Positions 12,886 to 28,054 of a DNA stretch of 64,000 nt are shown here, one piece after another (position 1 is the first letter of the stretch; every line of letters begins with the position of its first letter). The position numbers and the translations under genes were made by a program. This DNA is from Oscheius sp. JU75 (Eukaryota; Nematoda; Chromadorea; Rhabditida; Rhabditidae): NCBI GenBank assembly GCA_037178855.1, contig JASJZC010000006.1:248001-312000 (forward strand). Direction: 5' to 3'. The notes below the pieces were generated by a model. The model ran no database searches, had not been told where the DNA came from, and was given only the letters and a program-made list of their open reading frames with translations.

Positions 12886-13305
12886 AGACAAATTTTGTGT
12901 ATTCTATACTCCTCCATTGTACATTCTATCACCTCTTTTTTACACACTTATTACCGGTAAACTTGCCTCCCTACCCTCGTAGCTCTTGTCTTGACCTTAG
13001 CTCGCCATATCAAAATGCGTTTTTTAGATGTGATATGAAGAATTTTCGTAGCGGTTTTACTCATTTTTTGCGAGGTCCAAAAGCCTTGATTATCGGGAGT
13101 AGCTAAGAGGAAGTATATGAAATTTAGTTCACTCTGGAAATGAGAGGAGGGAGGAGAACGGCGGAAGGAAAGGTCAAAGTGAAGTGAGTCGAAGTTTTGG
13201 AAATAAAAGTGGTAGCAGGATTGGGGAAATCAGGCCGGCCGGGCCCCCAGATACACAGGCCGCAGCCCTGGCTTTTTTGAAATCTGAAATTGGCGGTTTG
13301 TAAAC

Positions 13306-14926
13306 ATGTTTCTGCTCTTGCCAATGCCCTTCCTAATCTTCGACTCTTCTAGTGAAAACGGTGAGTATTACATCGAGCGTCGTGGCCGAAAACCCGGCAA
13401 ATTCGGGGCACGAGGTGGTCGTGGAGGAGCCCAAGCCGGCCGAATTCTTCAGCGCCGCACATCGGCTCGAACTTCGGCCAAAAGAGGCGTCTATGTCAAT
13501 TCTGATGGGTGAGTCGAGCTGAAGGCAAAGAACCAATGGAATCAGGAATAAGCTGGAGGAAATCTACGAGCGGTACGCAAATCGACGCAACATAATCTTC
13601 AAGGCTAACTGCCCATCCAAGGCTCCGAAAGGACGAGCTTCAGTCCGATTTGTGGAGCAGGTCCGGTACAAAGTGAGCTTAAAAATACGTACCAGAAATA
13701 GCTGAAGATTTCTAGAATATCAGATACAAGACTGGAGATATTGTGGCCGTTACGGATAAGGAGGACGGTCTGCAATATTTCGGACAGATCCGGGGACTTA
13801 CTGTGGATCCGATGATGAACATGTTCGCAGCTCTTACGTGGTGAGTAGAATTGAGTTTTCTATGTTGTTTTGTCACTATAAATGAGAAAATAGGATTTAC
13901 GGCACTGAGGATCCGTACCCGAGTCTCTTGGATCCGTATATAAACCTACTCGACAACAAATTTAGGGGGAAAATGTACAAGAAAACTTTGAAAATGACCA
14001 AGATCGGCGTGCAGGGACCCATTTTCGGATTTCATACTTTTTTCAGCGGGATTTACGACAGATTTGTCTACGAATTTGTTGTCAAGTAGGTATTCTTGGT
14101 CGCTGTATCCAATTACAAGCTCAAAAAAAAAAAAAATGAAAAATGACCATAAATATGATATAATTGCAAGTTGTGCGTCTGCTGAAGCCTGGGTTACTAT
14201 AAGTTCATCGCGGGACCTTTTTCCGTTAGATAATTCGCTCACTACCGCTCTTCGTTGGAAATGGACTATATGCTGTTTTTTGCACTAAAATGAAGGCTAA
14301 AAAACGTTTGCCGAAGGAGGATCCGAGTCTGAGACTCTTGGATCGGCAATCGGAACTCTTACCGACTGAGCTAGGCGGTAAAGAGTTATCCGAATTTTGA
14401 GGATATTTGGGGTTTGACTACATGTTGAACACGGTGTAAAGTATTTATCTCTTTCTGTCCCCGTCTTATCTTCTCCCTGTCTGTATGTATGAGTAACAGA
14501 GCGAACCAGGTAAGAGAAAGGTTAAGCGGTACAGAGAGAATGAGTCTGAGAGAATGTTAAACCTTTCTAAACATGTATTTCAAGGTTGATCCCAAGAAAA
14601 TCAGCTGTCGATCCACACAGCTTCGATCCTGAACACTTTGCCCACGGTCTAGTCGACGCGACCAATCATCCCATCCAGGTACCATCTCATCTCTTTTGTT
14701 ACAAGACCCCTATCAGATTTGTGAATGGGTATCCAGTAGACCGGCTCTCCCACCCTACCAGAAGCTATGGACGGCTAGACGAGCAGCAGCCTCTTGCAGT
14801 CGGGCCAACGCGGAGAATAGATGGAAAGAACTACTGACAGTGGCCAATCAGGAACTGCTGAAGGCGGACGAGAGACCGCTGATTGATCTCGTGGTGACGA
14901 AGAATTTGGAGGCTGAACGAATTTGA
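13306..14926 (+). CDS. GATAD1-like protein lacking the GATA zinc finger
   Basis: Five exons: 13306-13508, 13546-13672, 13716-13840, 14585-14678, 14717-14926 (252 aa; human GATAD1 is about 270). All phases agree. The N-terminus is Arg/Gly-rich and basic (RGRKPGKFGARGGRGG). Then come IFKANCPSKAPKGRASVRFV and a BAH-like core: IRYKTGDIVAVTDKEDGLQY, FGQIRGL, FAALTWLIPRK and DPHSFDPEHFAHG. That core corresponds to the GATAD1 segment that reads histone marks as part of HDAC/Sin3-type complexes (family knowledge). I find no CxxC...CxxC finger upstream. Either it was lost, or an upstream exon lies unrecognised between 12886 and 13305. The last intron, 14679-14716, is only 38 nt, and the 13841-14584 intron holds repeats. 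Confidence 0.75.
14305..14385 (-). repeat. tRNA-like relic in GATAD1-like intron
   Basis: On the minus strand TAGCTCAGTCGGTAAGAG is a near-perfect A-box, but no matching B-box or acceptor stem follows. The nearby ACCGCTCTTCGTTGGAAA (about 14242-14259) recurs exactly at about 5778-5795 in lin-23 intron 9, marking another dispersed repeat. Confidence 0.4.
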
Positions 14927-15121
14927 CTTTTGATCTCATTATTGTTTGACTAATGTATAAATCCCCCTTCCTTTGCGAGCCTAACGCCAAAAAAAAAACC
15001 CAGCTTTTGAATCATGAAAAGCTGCTAACAATCTGTACCGAGCTGTCATGCTTTGAACAACTAGAAAAAATCTGTTTAGTTGCTGTATCAACTCTCAAAC
15101 AGCACATAATCGCGAAGAGCA

Positions 15122-15433
15122 TCATTTATTTGTCACTGCATTCTCCTGCTTTCGTAGGCTGAGTTCCTCTGAAAATGGGAAACATGACTCTCTGTCTCTT
15201 TGACTCTCACTCCTATTGTCTCGGACAGTCTCTCACTCTTTCTGTCACTCTATCTCTCTGTCCCTCTGTCTCTCTGCCCTTCTATCTATCTGTCTGGTTG
15301 TCTTTATATCTCTTTAATCAGTCGACTTACCTTGTCTAAGAAGCTGTTTCTCTTGTCCAAGCGGCCCAAGTCCTAACTCGAACTGTCCTAAGACGACAGC
15401 GAGTAGACAGAATAACAGGATCCACAGTTTCAT
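15122..15433 (-). CDS. small secreted peptide, Gln/Leu-rich (49 aa)
   Basis: Two exons, 15331-15433 and 15122-15168, joined across a CAAG/gtaagt donor and TTTTCAG acceptor in phase 1. The product begins with a clear signal peptide (MKLWILLFCLLAVVLG). The short mature part is rich in Gln, Leu, Glu and Gly with no Cys: QFELGLGPLGQEK, then LLRQEELSLRKQENAVTNK. The stop overlaps an AATAAA polyadenylation signal. A TATAAAAG box lies about 36 nt upstream of the ATG. It is divergently arranged with the broken Gly-rich gene at 15708. No family is recognised. A neuropeptide-like or defence peptide is possible, but there are no clear dibasic sites. Confidence 0.65.
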
Positions 15434-15468
15434 GTTGTTGTTCAACAAGACACTCTTTCCTTCTGCCC

Positions 15469-15476
15469 TTTTATAC
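15469..15476 (-). promoter_or_regulatory. TATA box of the 15433(-) peptide gene
   Basis: TATAAAAG on the minus strand, about 36 nt before the start codon. A short 5'UTR is implied. Confidence 0.55.
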
Positions 15477-15707
15477 ATAGACAGTGTCGACCATTGTTGT
15501 GATTTTCGTCTCAAATCGAACTGGTCCCCTCTCCGTCAACAGTCTCTTTGATAAAGATCAACGTCGCAGTGTTTTCACTCCAACATTAGGGGGATAGGTA
15601 TGAATCACTGTTTTGAGCCGGAAGTGAGAACGGTCAGTTATTTCGTCGAAGACAGAAAAAATATTGGGTTTAAAATGCAAGAACGGTTAGATAGTATTAA
15701 CCAGAAA

Positions 15708-16200
15708 ATGCTACTATTCACACTAGTCTCACTGTTCTGTATTGGACTGGCGGAACTTCCTGACCAAGACTCGTCATCAGATCGCATGAATGGGAGGGAG
15801 TTCAAGCGGTATGGAGACAGTGGTGAGTGTGAGAGACAGAGCCAGAGAAAAAGTTTCAGGTATTGATCAGGACCGGGACAACCGATATCTTGTCCAGAAT
15901 CAAGGCTTTGGCAGACAAGGAAGCTTCGACAGAGACAGTTTCCAAGGCTCGGATCGTTTTTAAGACCGGGATTACAATGGCGGTGGCTACAATGATGACT
16001 CTCTGTCTCCCAGAGACGATTACAGATCAAGACAAGGCTTCAACGACCGCTTCCATCGTCCTTATGGAGGCTTCGGTGGCTTTGACAGGACAAGAAGACA
16101 CCACCGGAGAAGATTTTTCGGTCCTGGAGGTCCGGAACCCTTTGGATTCGGTCCAATGGGTCCTGCAATGCCAATGTTCAGATGGAGACGGTTCTTCTAG
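15708..16200 (+). pseudogene. Gly/Arg/Asp-rich secreted peptide with an in-frame stop
   Basis: Exon 1 (15708-15822) encodes a signal peptide (MLLFTLVSLFCIGLAELP). A 37-nt intron (15823-15859) leads to exon 2 in correct phase. Exon 2 reads GIDQDRDNRYLVQNQGFG and so on, then hits TAA at 15961-15963. The same frame continues for another 78 codons, rich in Gly, Arg, Asp and Phe (DRDYNGGGYNDD, RRHHRRRFFGPGG), to a TAG at 16198. Composition matches the intact relatives at 50002(-) and 50720(+). A frameshift does not explain the stop: dropping one T of the T-run gives a non-Gly-rich frame. So it is a recent nonsense mutation, a polymorphism, a base error, or stop readthrough. The other open frame across exon 2 looks like a compositional shadow. 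Confidence 0.55.
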
Positions 16201-16217
16201 AAAATGAAGCTTCTTTA

Positions 16218-16637
16218 TTAGATATTCAAGAATTCCAATTCAATTTCCTGCTCGTAGCCATCATGTACTTCCCCGTTCTTCATTTCCGCATAGTCATCGT
16301 GGGTATCGTCTACGCTGCAAATGGCAAAGAATAGGAAGAGTACGAGAGCGACAATCGCAATGAAGAGGGCTCTGCAATTGGTTTGAAGACTCTGTACCTC
16401 TGCCTTTTTGTCCCTCTGGCTCACTGTCTTTTTGTTTCTCTGTCTCTCTTTCTCTCTGTGGCTCTCTATCATTGTGTACCTGTGTCACTCTGTGTCTCTG
16501 TTTCTGCTCCCAAAAAATACTCACAGTGGCAATTGAGGATTCCGGATGAGGACGTCCTTCAGATATGTACCATTGCCATCGAGGCTGCCGTCAGCAGTGT
16601 CAAAGTAGAGGTTCTCAAACACATGGGCTCGGGGCAT
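16218..16637 (-). CDS. small single-pass membrane protein (88 aa)
   Basis: Two exons, 16525-16637 and 16218-16371, phase 2. The N-terminal part (MPRAHVFENLYFDTADGSLD...) is followed by one strong membrane segment (ALFIAIVALVLFLFFAIC). The acidic C-terminal tail (DDTHDDYAEMKNGEVHDGYE) ends in LEFLNI. No family is recognised. A CCCTAG acceptor-like site lies at about 16693, some 75-130 nt downstream of the stop and AATAAA of the Gly/Tyr-rich gene on the same strand. This would fit an operon with a trans-spliced second gene (inference). The start choice is the first in-frame ATG after that site. Confidence 0.55.
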
Positions 16638-16808
16638 TCCCGTGTTCACGGCTGGCTGGAGAACAAAAGGAGGAAGATAATCTCTCTAGGGGGCTAATCT
16701 CTCAGTTGCCCTGGGTGATGGGTACAATTTACAATTTTTGTGACGCACAGAGAAGAAGGTGATTGATATTTATTGAAGTATGTGTACAAGAGGATCGAAC
16801 AGAAGAGA

Positions 16809-17140
16809 CTACTTCCCGTAATAAACACCGTAGCCATAGGGACTGTAGCCACCCTGGAAAGTTGGATATAATACAGAAAGTCAGAGAAGGTCAGAGAGAC
16901 AGAGAACTCACATATCCACCGTAACCTCCATAAGATCCACCATAGTTGTTGTATCCTCCTCCATTCATATAAGCCCCAGTCTGTTCTCCATCAACAAAGG
17001 CTTGTTCAATTGCTCGAACTTCTGAAAAAATCCAGGATATTTTGGTTAAAATTTCCTGCTATGCCTCCAGGAGCTACCCATCCTTGACAGAAGACGGCTG
17101 CTGGAAGAAGAACAAGAACAAGGAGTGACAAACAATTCAT
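16809..17140 (-). CDS. Gly/Tyr-rich secreted peptide (75 aa)
   Basis: Three exons: 17065-17140, 16912-17021, 16809-16853. A signal peptide (MNCLSLLVLVLLPAAVFCQG) is followed by WVAPGEVRAIEQAFVDG. The C-terminus is Gly/Tyr-rich (GGYNNYGGSYGGYGGYGG, ending VYYGK). Such Gly/Tyr peptides resemble the nematode YGG-type neuropeptide-like/antimicrobial peptides of the epidermis (family knowledge; assignment inferred). The only frame-correct first intron is GC-AG (donor GGAG/gcatag, 17022-17064). A TATAAAT box lies about 36 nt upstream, and AATAAA follows at about 16767. Confidence 0.65.
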
Positions 17141-17174
17141 AGCAGCTGTTCGTCATCTGTCCAGCTTCTGGTTC

Positions 17175-17181
17175 ATTTATA
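17175..17181 (-). promoter_or_regulatory. TATA box of the 17140(-) peptide gene
   Basis: TATAAAT on the minus strand, about 36 nt before the ATG; same spacing as at 15469-15476. Confidence 0.5.
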
Positions 17182-17495
17182 GGGACAGTGTAAGCAAAGT
17201 CCAAAATGTGGCGGATGTTTCCGACACATCATGAGGGCTGTGTAACACTTTTTGTGACGGGTCATATATAGAATTTGTAATGCTGGTCATTGTGTCGGAC
17301 TGGAAGGACAGAGAAATAGAGGGAGAGAGGGACAGAGTGCCAGAGATCCCACCACTTTTTTGCATCAAAATTCTCAAAGATCCTGACCTGTGAGATTATT
17401 TCCGCACCTTCAGCTTTCTAAAAAAAAAGTTGATACGCTTGAATAAAGATAGCTAATATTGTGACAGGGTTGTCTCTATTCAGTTTGCTACAGCG

Positions 17496-18637
17496 ATGAA
17501 GCTCGGCTTCATCATTCCGCAATGTTATGCTTTAATCTCAGTTGTTGTCTACATCGTGGTCTGTGGAGTGATATTGACCAAGTCAGCTGTTTTCTACTCG
17601 TCTTACTACAAACTGTTTCTTGTTTCAGCTGCAGTGGTAAGAGGGTGAGACTGAGAGAAAGGGAGACCAGAAGACAGGGACAGAGAGGTAAAAGATAGAG
17701 ACAGACAGTGAGACAGAATAACAGAGAGATAGAGAGACAAAGAGACCGAGAGAGTACATCTTCCAGAACATCATGACCTACTGTAACTCTCTGCTCCTTG
17801 TCCGATACCCAGGCAACTCTTGTAAAGGATGCTTCCTGTCCAGCATATACGAGCAAGGTTACTTCTTTGGCCTCGAATACCTCGTCATGGGAATACAGTA
17901 CTTCGGTTTCGTCCAGTTCTCTCTCAGCACGGCTGCCTCCTTCAACAGACTCACAGCCGTCATCTATCCTCTCAGATATGGGAAAATTTGGAAAAAGATC
18001 TTGATTCCGCTTGTTATTTTTCTCATCGTCGGACCCGTTTTTCTGACCTACTATCCGCTCTTTGCCAGGGCCTACTTTCTCTATGTGCCCGCTGGAGACT
18101 ATTACTTGACCAAAAGTACTTCTGTAGGATTGATCCTTTTTCAGAAAACAGGGATTTGGTTTCAGACAGCCCCGCTGACTACTGGAGCAATCTTTCAAGG
18201 AATCTGTACACTGATTAATCTGGTCTTGAGTCTGGTAACTATTGGTATTCTACTGAAGGCAAGGTTTTTCTTACTTGTTACCTCTCCTTGTCGCTCTGTC
18301 CGTTCTTGTGCGCTCTCCAAATTTCAGATTCCAGAAGAAGTCCCTGACCTCTTCGAAAAAGAGTATGATAGAAGTCCGACTCCTCATCCACAGTCTCGTC
18401 AATTTTGTGGCAGAACTTTTCGCTACGATTCTCGTCATTCTTCTGTGCCTCACACCGGTTACCTCTCCATTTTGGTCTGATGTTCTTAGTCTGATTCCCT
18501 ACTGCTCCGATGCACTCACCTTCCTCTCCCCGTACATATTGATCTTTTGTAGTAATGAGCTGAGAAGAATCCTCTTTTCGCAGAAGCCAAAAACGACACC
18601 TGTCATTTCTGTCACTAACAGTGGTTATACCAAGTAA
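17496..18637 (+). CDS. Srg-class serpentine chemoreceptor (297 aa)
   Basis: Seven-transmembrane chemosensory GPCR of the nematode Srg class. Four phase-0 exons: 17496-17636, 17767-18123, 18166-18258, 18335-18637. Seven hydrophobic segments can be read. The signature region after TM3 is ASFNRLTAVIYPLRYGKIWK, matching the Srg NRLTs...P...Y.kiWKK pattern. The Cys pair in SCKGC is conserved in the window's closest relatives. The last intron (18259-18334) uses a GC donor (CTGAAG/gcaagg), where the tandem copy has GT. The 42-nt intron 18124-18165 is in frame, so a retained form would still be open. Likely expressed in sensory neurons (inference from class). Confidence 0.85.
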
Positions 18638-19574
18638 AGATTGTTGTTTGAATGGCTGTCTCTCTATCTCTTCCGAAATGAATTTCTGCCGATTTTTGTC
18701 GACGTTTGCAGTATTATGATAATCATCCGAGAGCTGAAAACCTACAGTTCTTGTTTACTAGTACTCTCTCTCTCTCTCTCTCTCTCTCACCCACACGTTC
18801 AGTTTCCTGAAATTAACACGTCAAGCATTAAAGGTTGAGAAATCAACGACAGGGTGGTCTATTCAGTTCACTTCAGCCATGAGACTTGACTTCATTTTTC
18901 CGCAGTGCTATGCTCTAATTTCGGTTCTTGTCTACCTAGTGGTTTGTGGAGTTTCTGTTGGTAAAGTCAGCAGTTTTCTCTTCGTCCTACTACAAACTGT
19001 TCCTTGTTTCGGCAGTTGTGGTAAGAGAGACAGAGAGACAGTACATCTTTCAGAACATTATAACATACTTCAACTCCCTCCTTCTTGTCAGATATCCCGG
19101 AGAAGCCTGCAAGAAATGCTTCATGTCCGCTTTTTACGGGCAAGGCCACGTGTTTGGTCTTGAGTATCTTCTCATGGGAATACAGTACTTCGGTTTCGTC
19201 CAGTGCCCACTGAGCACGACTGCCTCTTTCAACCGACTCACCGCCGTCGTCTATCCTCTCAGATATGGGAAAATTTGGAAAAAGATATTGATTCCGTTGG
19301 TTGCCTCTCTCATAATAGGACCAATCTTCCTGACATATCAACCCCTCTTCGCTAGCGCCTACTTTGTGTATGTGCCGGAGGGAGACTACTATTTGATCAC
19401 GTCTAACTCTGTAAGAGAACCGAATTCTATAGACAGTCATTTTAAACAGCCCAACTGACTACAGGAGCAATCTTTCAAGGTACCTGTACCCCCATCAACC
19501 TGGTACTGAGTCTGATGATCATTGGGATTCTACTGAAGGTAGGATTTTTTCTGAGCCTGACACTCTGTCATCCG

Positions 19575-19710
19575 ACATCTCTCTACTACTAAAGCTCAAT
19601 GGTGTCCGTCCGTCACTACCAAACGAAAGCGAGAAAATTCTGTTGTTCAGAAGTTGCTGTTCAGAAAAAGTTATTGCCAATATTGGGTGGCAAGTCAACT
19701 TTGGAGGCCC
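19575..19710 (+). repeat. dispersed repeat family C, copy 1
   Basis: About 130 nt, by eye roughly 80% matching the reverse complement of 63641-63775 (shared AAAAGTTATTGCCAATATT and GGTGTCCGTC). It sits in the last intron of the Srg pseudogene. It is probably a non-autonomous transposon relic. Confidence 0.7.
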
Positions 19711-20030
19711 TCTAGAACTTTGTTTCTGTAGTATTGAAGCTAGCGCGAGTCTTTTGTTACTGCCGCCAATGCAAACTAAATGCAAAAGGACTGATCGAGA
19801 CTTATACTTCTGCTTCTCCTCCATCTGCAAGTCCCTGTCAATTCGATACATATGTGTTACTGACACTAGTTGCAACAACGATATCCATTCAAGAGTTACC
19901 ACTGCTGGATTACGTTCCTGGCGGAGCGACTCACACTGTCAGTGATCATTTTGTAACTTGCACTGCCCTGAATTGACTTCTCATTTCTGATCTGAGATAA
20001 TGCTTGACACAATAGACTACAAACATTGTC

Positions 20031-20089
20031 AAATGCTATCCCAGAATAGAGTTTGCATGTGTCGCAAACTCTATTCTGGGATAGCATTT
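20031..20089. repeat. perfect 26-bp inverted repeat hairpin
   Basis: Arms 20031-20056 and 20064-20089 are exact reverse complements around a 7-nt loop (ATGTGTC). Such perfect pairing suggests a fold-back transposon end or a small-RNA precursor. It lies in the expanded intron of the Srg pseudogene. Confidence 0.85.
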
Positions 20090-20875
20090 CTGCCAATTGT
20101 AAAGGTAGGATTGAGAGTTTAATTGGGAAGTCAGTTGAGACTAGTAGATAAGCACGATGCTGTTGCTCAATTTGTGGTTGCTCAACGGCGAGGTTGGAAA
20201 AGAGTCCAGGTTACGTTTGCACATAACAACTAGCTGCTGTTAGTGTTGCATGTATCACACAAGTACCGTCAATTCTTACGCCCACACTTCATCCTCCACA
20301 CTCTCATTCATTCCTGACTGCTATTCGGTCATGCTCTGGAGTTGAACCCAGCCTAATCAGAAGAGCTCTGTTTCTGAACTTCTGTCAGCAGTGAACTCAG
20401 CTGGGGAAAGGGCATTAATGTGTCAACCGTACCCTTGTTCTCAACTCTCATAGCATTTGGATTTTCACTTGTTCGACCACAATTGCGGTAACTACTGTAC
20501 AAGCCTTTGAACCCCAAGCTCTCTACTCTCTATCCTCGTTATCTATTCTAATTTTCTTTCCTGATATTTTTTCAGAAAAAATCCCTCACTTCTCCGAAGA
20601 AGAACATGGCAGAAGTCCGACTCCTCATCCACAGTCTCATCAATTTTGTGGCAGAACTTTTCGCGACTATTCTCATCATAATTCTGTCGCTCACACCGAC
20701 ATCTTCACCCCTTTGGTTAGAGGTCTTCGTCTTTATTCCATACTGTTCTGATGCATTGACCTTCCTCTCCCCATACATTCTTGTTGTTTGCAGTAGTAAG
20801 CTGAGAAGGAACCTCTTTTTTAGAAAGTCACAAAGTACACCTGTTATCTCCGTTACTATAAGTGGTCATTCTTAA

Positions 20876-23322
20876 TAAAGTAAGCTATCCTGTCTCTGTC
20901 ATTGTCCCCTTCCCTCTATCCAAAATTCAAGCCCAAGACTTTTGTTTTCTGCACACAGGGTCATTAATTGTCTCGCGGCATTAATGTCTTTTGGTCTATA
21001 GTGTTTTGACGCCTTTGATACCGCGGAGAGACACACAAATTGACATCAGTGCGGCATTTTGGTGAAAAATGTACACTGGAAACAGACGTAGAAATGCTGT
21101 CAACTGTCCAGTTCTACACTGTTGTAGACAGACAGAGATGGAACAGTGCACTGTCAGAAGGAAAGATGCTCCTTCCTTTCCCCCAGTATTCAAACTCATC
21201 ACATTGCTCAAAAACAAGAGCAACTTTTTGGTCAACACATTTATTGCTGTCTGATGATTGTCCGGTATACCCCATTGTTTACATAAATTTGCCCAGAGAC
21301 GGCGGGTTTGAAGATGGAGGGAAGTGTTTGACTTCGGTACAGAGATCCGGGTTCAAACTTTTCTTTTCGAAAATTGGATGTTCTACCAAATTTTAGATAA
21401 CAGATTGAGACAAACAGTGGACAGAGAAAGCTATCCTAAAAGTAACGATACTCACCTCGTCGTTCGTTCTTGATTGCTAGTTCTAGTTATCCATCCAACT
21501 TTCAAACAAGAACTTTAAAACGTCTGTAATTTAACTCTTTGCAAAAGTTTATCAAAATTTATTTTGAACGAGACTAACTTATCAAGCTCTCTGTGTCTTT
21601 GTCTATCTCTCTGTCTGTCTGTATTTCTGTATCTTTGTCTCTCTGCATCTCTTATTTGTTGTTCCTCTGTCTCTCTCTCTGTATTGGGCACCCTATTCCT
21701 ATCAAATAGCCGCATTCGGAAACCGATGAACAGAGGATAATAGATTGAGCCCAGATGTTCAACTGTTCGAAGAGTTCAAACAGCCCTGACCATTCGAGAG
21801 AGGGTTCTCCCCGCCGCAAATGGAGAGAGAAACTGTACTCGGTGCATTCTCTCCACGTCATGAGATCACCCAATGGGTTCAAGCCAGACCAGACCACCGC
21901 TTGATCAAAGAAGGATATTTTAGAGGTCTATGCCCTGAATCCCTTATGGAAGAGCTCGAATTCAAAGATTGATCTGAAATCTGATGCAGATGTTGCTCTA
22001 AATGTGACAAAGTGTTTTCCACCAGGATCAATGATATCATCAACAAAAAGTGACGTAGATAATTCTTGACCTCTGCCGACCGTTGGTCCCCTCCGGGGCC
22101 AGCAAGATGGATGGACAGGTCTTAACTCATATAAATGGCGGGAAATTACGACCGAATTTTCTTTTGTTAGCTGTAAGTACGGTAGGTTTCTTGGGGGTTT
22201 GGGTGCTTGAACAACTGGTTAGGATCTCTGTCACTCTGTCTTCCAGTCTCTCTGTCTTTGTGTCTCTGTCTCTCTCTCTCTGTCTCCGTCACAATCTTTC
22301 TGTCCCTACGTTCTTATGCTTTTCTTTCAATTTTTCTCTTTGCAGCTTCCCCGAACAATTTTTCGTTTTCTCCCAAGACTATGTTTTCAAAACTTTTTTT
22401 CTTCCAAAATTATACTTTTTCAGCCTTGTCTTTAGTCTTTGCGCGTCGTTTTATGTCTTCTCTTGATCGTCCACAGGGAACCAGCGGAAGAGCAATGAAG
22501 TGATGCCACTTTTGGGCCATTAATCCTTACGTCGACTGACCGAAACGAGTCTGACCGAAATGATTTCATACTGTTCTTTTCTCTCACGCGTCACTACATC
22601 TTTTTCCTAAAAAGGAGGAGGAAGCTACGATTTTGAGAGGATGTGAAATTCTAAATAGATATTCAATGTATCCCATTTTAAAAGTACAAAACAGACGGTT
22701 CGGATGGGAACAACAAGCAGAACGACCCTGATCTCCAGTTACCGTATGAGTATATGAAGAAAGGTTATATGTCCCTCTGTCTCTGTGTCTTTCTGTCTCT
22801 CTATCTGTCTCTATGTCTCTGTCTACCTGTCTCTCTGATCTCAAACAAAGGTTCTAGTCTCAAAAGTCCATCAGGTCAAAAAAGCAGGTCAAGACCAAAA
22901 GAAGTCGAATACAGAATTGACATGTAAGCCTAATAACTCTTGTAAACGACCGACCACCCATCACTAATATGATTAGGTTGTTCTGTCTTAATCGGGTTAG
23001 CCCGGGTGACAGCTTAGTTAACTTTGGTCTCGAAGGAGCTATTGTCTCTGTACACTTTCCAGAAAATCATATTTTAAAAAATAGGTACGCCCCGCCCCGA
23101 AAACATCTGCGCCTCTCCAGGTTCTGTATTCTTTCTCACTGCCTCTAGACTTCATTTACCCAAAAGAAGACTTTACAGCGGAATGAGAGAGGGGAGACTA
23201 TATGAACGCCCCTTTCGGTCGAGCAGAATCGCCTTCTTCTCTTCGTCTGACAGTGTCTACTGCCCCAAGAGTTCTGTGCCTGACCACAAGAAGAAGGGAC
23301 ATAGAAGGAGAGAGAGGGTACA
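20876..23322. other. gene-less interval between Srg pseudogene and ATPase A
   Basis: Several tracts of CTCTGT-type microsatellite (for example 21590-21690, 22225-22330, 22765-22840) and otherwise unremarkable sequence. No open frame here has membrane, signal-peptide or domain character that I can defend. Confidence 0.5.
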
Positions 23323-27769
<4,447 letters not shown>

Positions 27770-27882
27770 CTGTACATATTGGCCCCACAGAATACAATGA
27801 ACGTTTGGCTTTACGGCAGGGCATAACTTCATAAAGACCATTATAACGAGTTGTAAGAACCATTTTTATGTGTCGGTTAGAA

Positions 27883-27888
27883 AATAAA
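27883..27888 (+). terminator. polyadenylation signal of ATPase A
   Basis: AATAAA 114 nt after the stop codon. Confidence 0.6.
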
Positions 27889-28000
27889 ATGTATTTTGAA
27901 GGGAAACAGAGACCTCTGTCTCACACTGAGAGTGAAGCTGTTCGAATAGAAAATTCAGTTGTTCTGTATTGCACGGAACGCACTTTCTCTAGACATTGAT

Positions 28001-28023
28001 CTAGTATAAAATGTCCTCGCGTC

Positions 28024-28054
<31 letters not shown>

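Larger units (their letters stand above)
18879..20875 (+). pseudogene. decayed tandem copy of the Srg receptor
   Basis: Clear paralog of 17496-18637, with exons near 18879-19018, 19055-19407, about 19451-19537 and 20576-20875. Against the intact copy, exon 1 carries an extra base near 18950-18960. This throws the frame off before KSAVF, which then reads only in the next frame. The acceptor before the TAPLTTGAIFQG exon has lost its AG (TTTTAA where the intact copy has TTTCAG). The next available AG gives CCC AAC TGA, an immediate stop. The last intron has grown to about 1 kb with a dispersed repeat and a long hairpin inside. The final exon (MAEVRLLIHSLINFVAEL... to ISGHS) is still open. A shortened product from ATG 18946 cannot be excluded. 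Confidence 0.7.

Noticed and set aside
15863-16207. 114-codon open frame over exon 2 of the broken Gly-rich gene
   Set aside because: Its frame lacks the Gly/Arg/Asp character of the family and starts inside the exon; it is open because of the repetitive codon pattern of the true frame.
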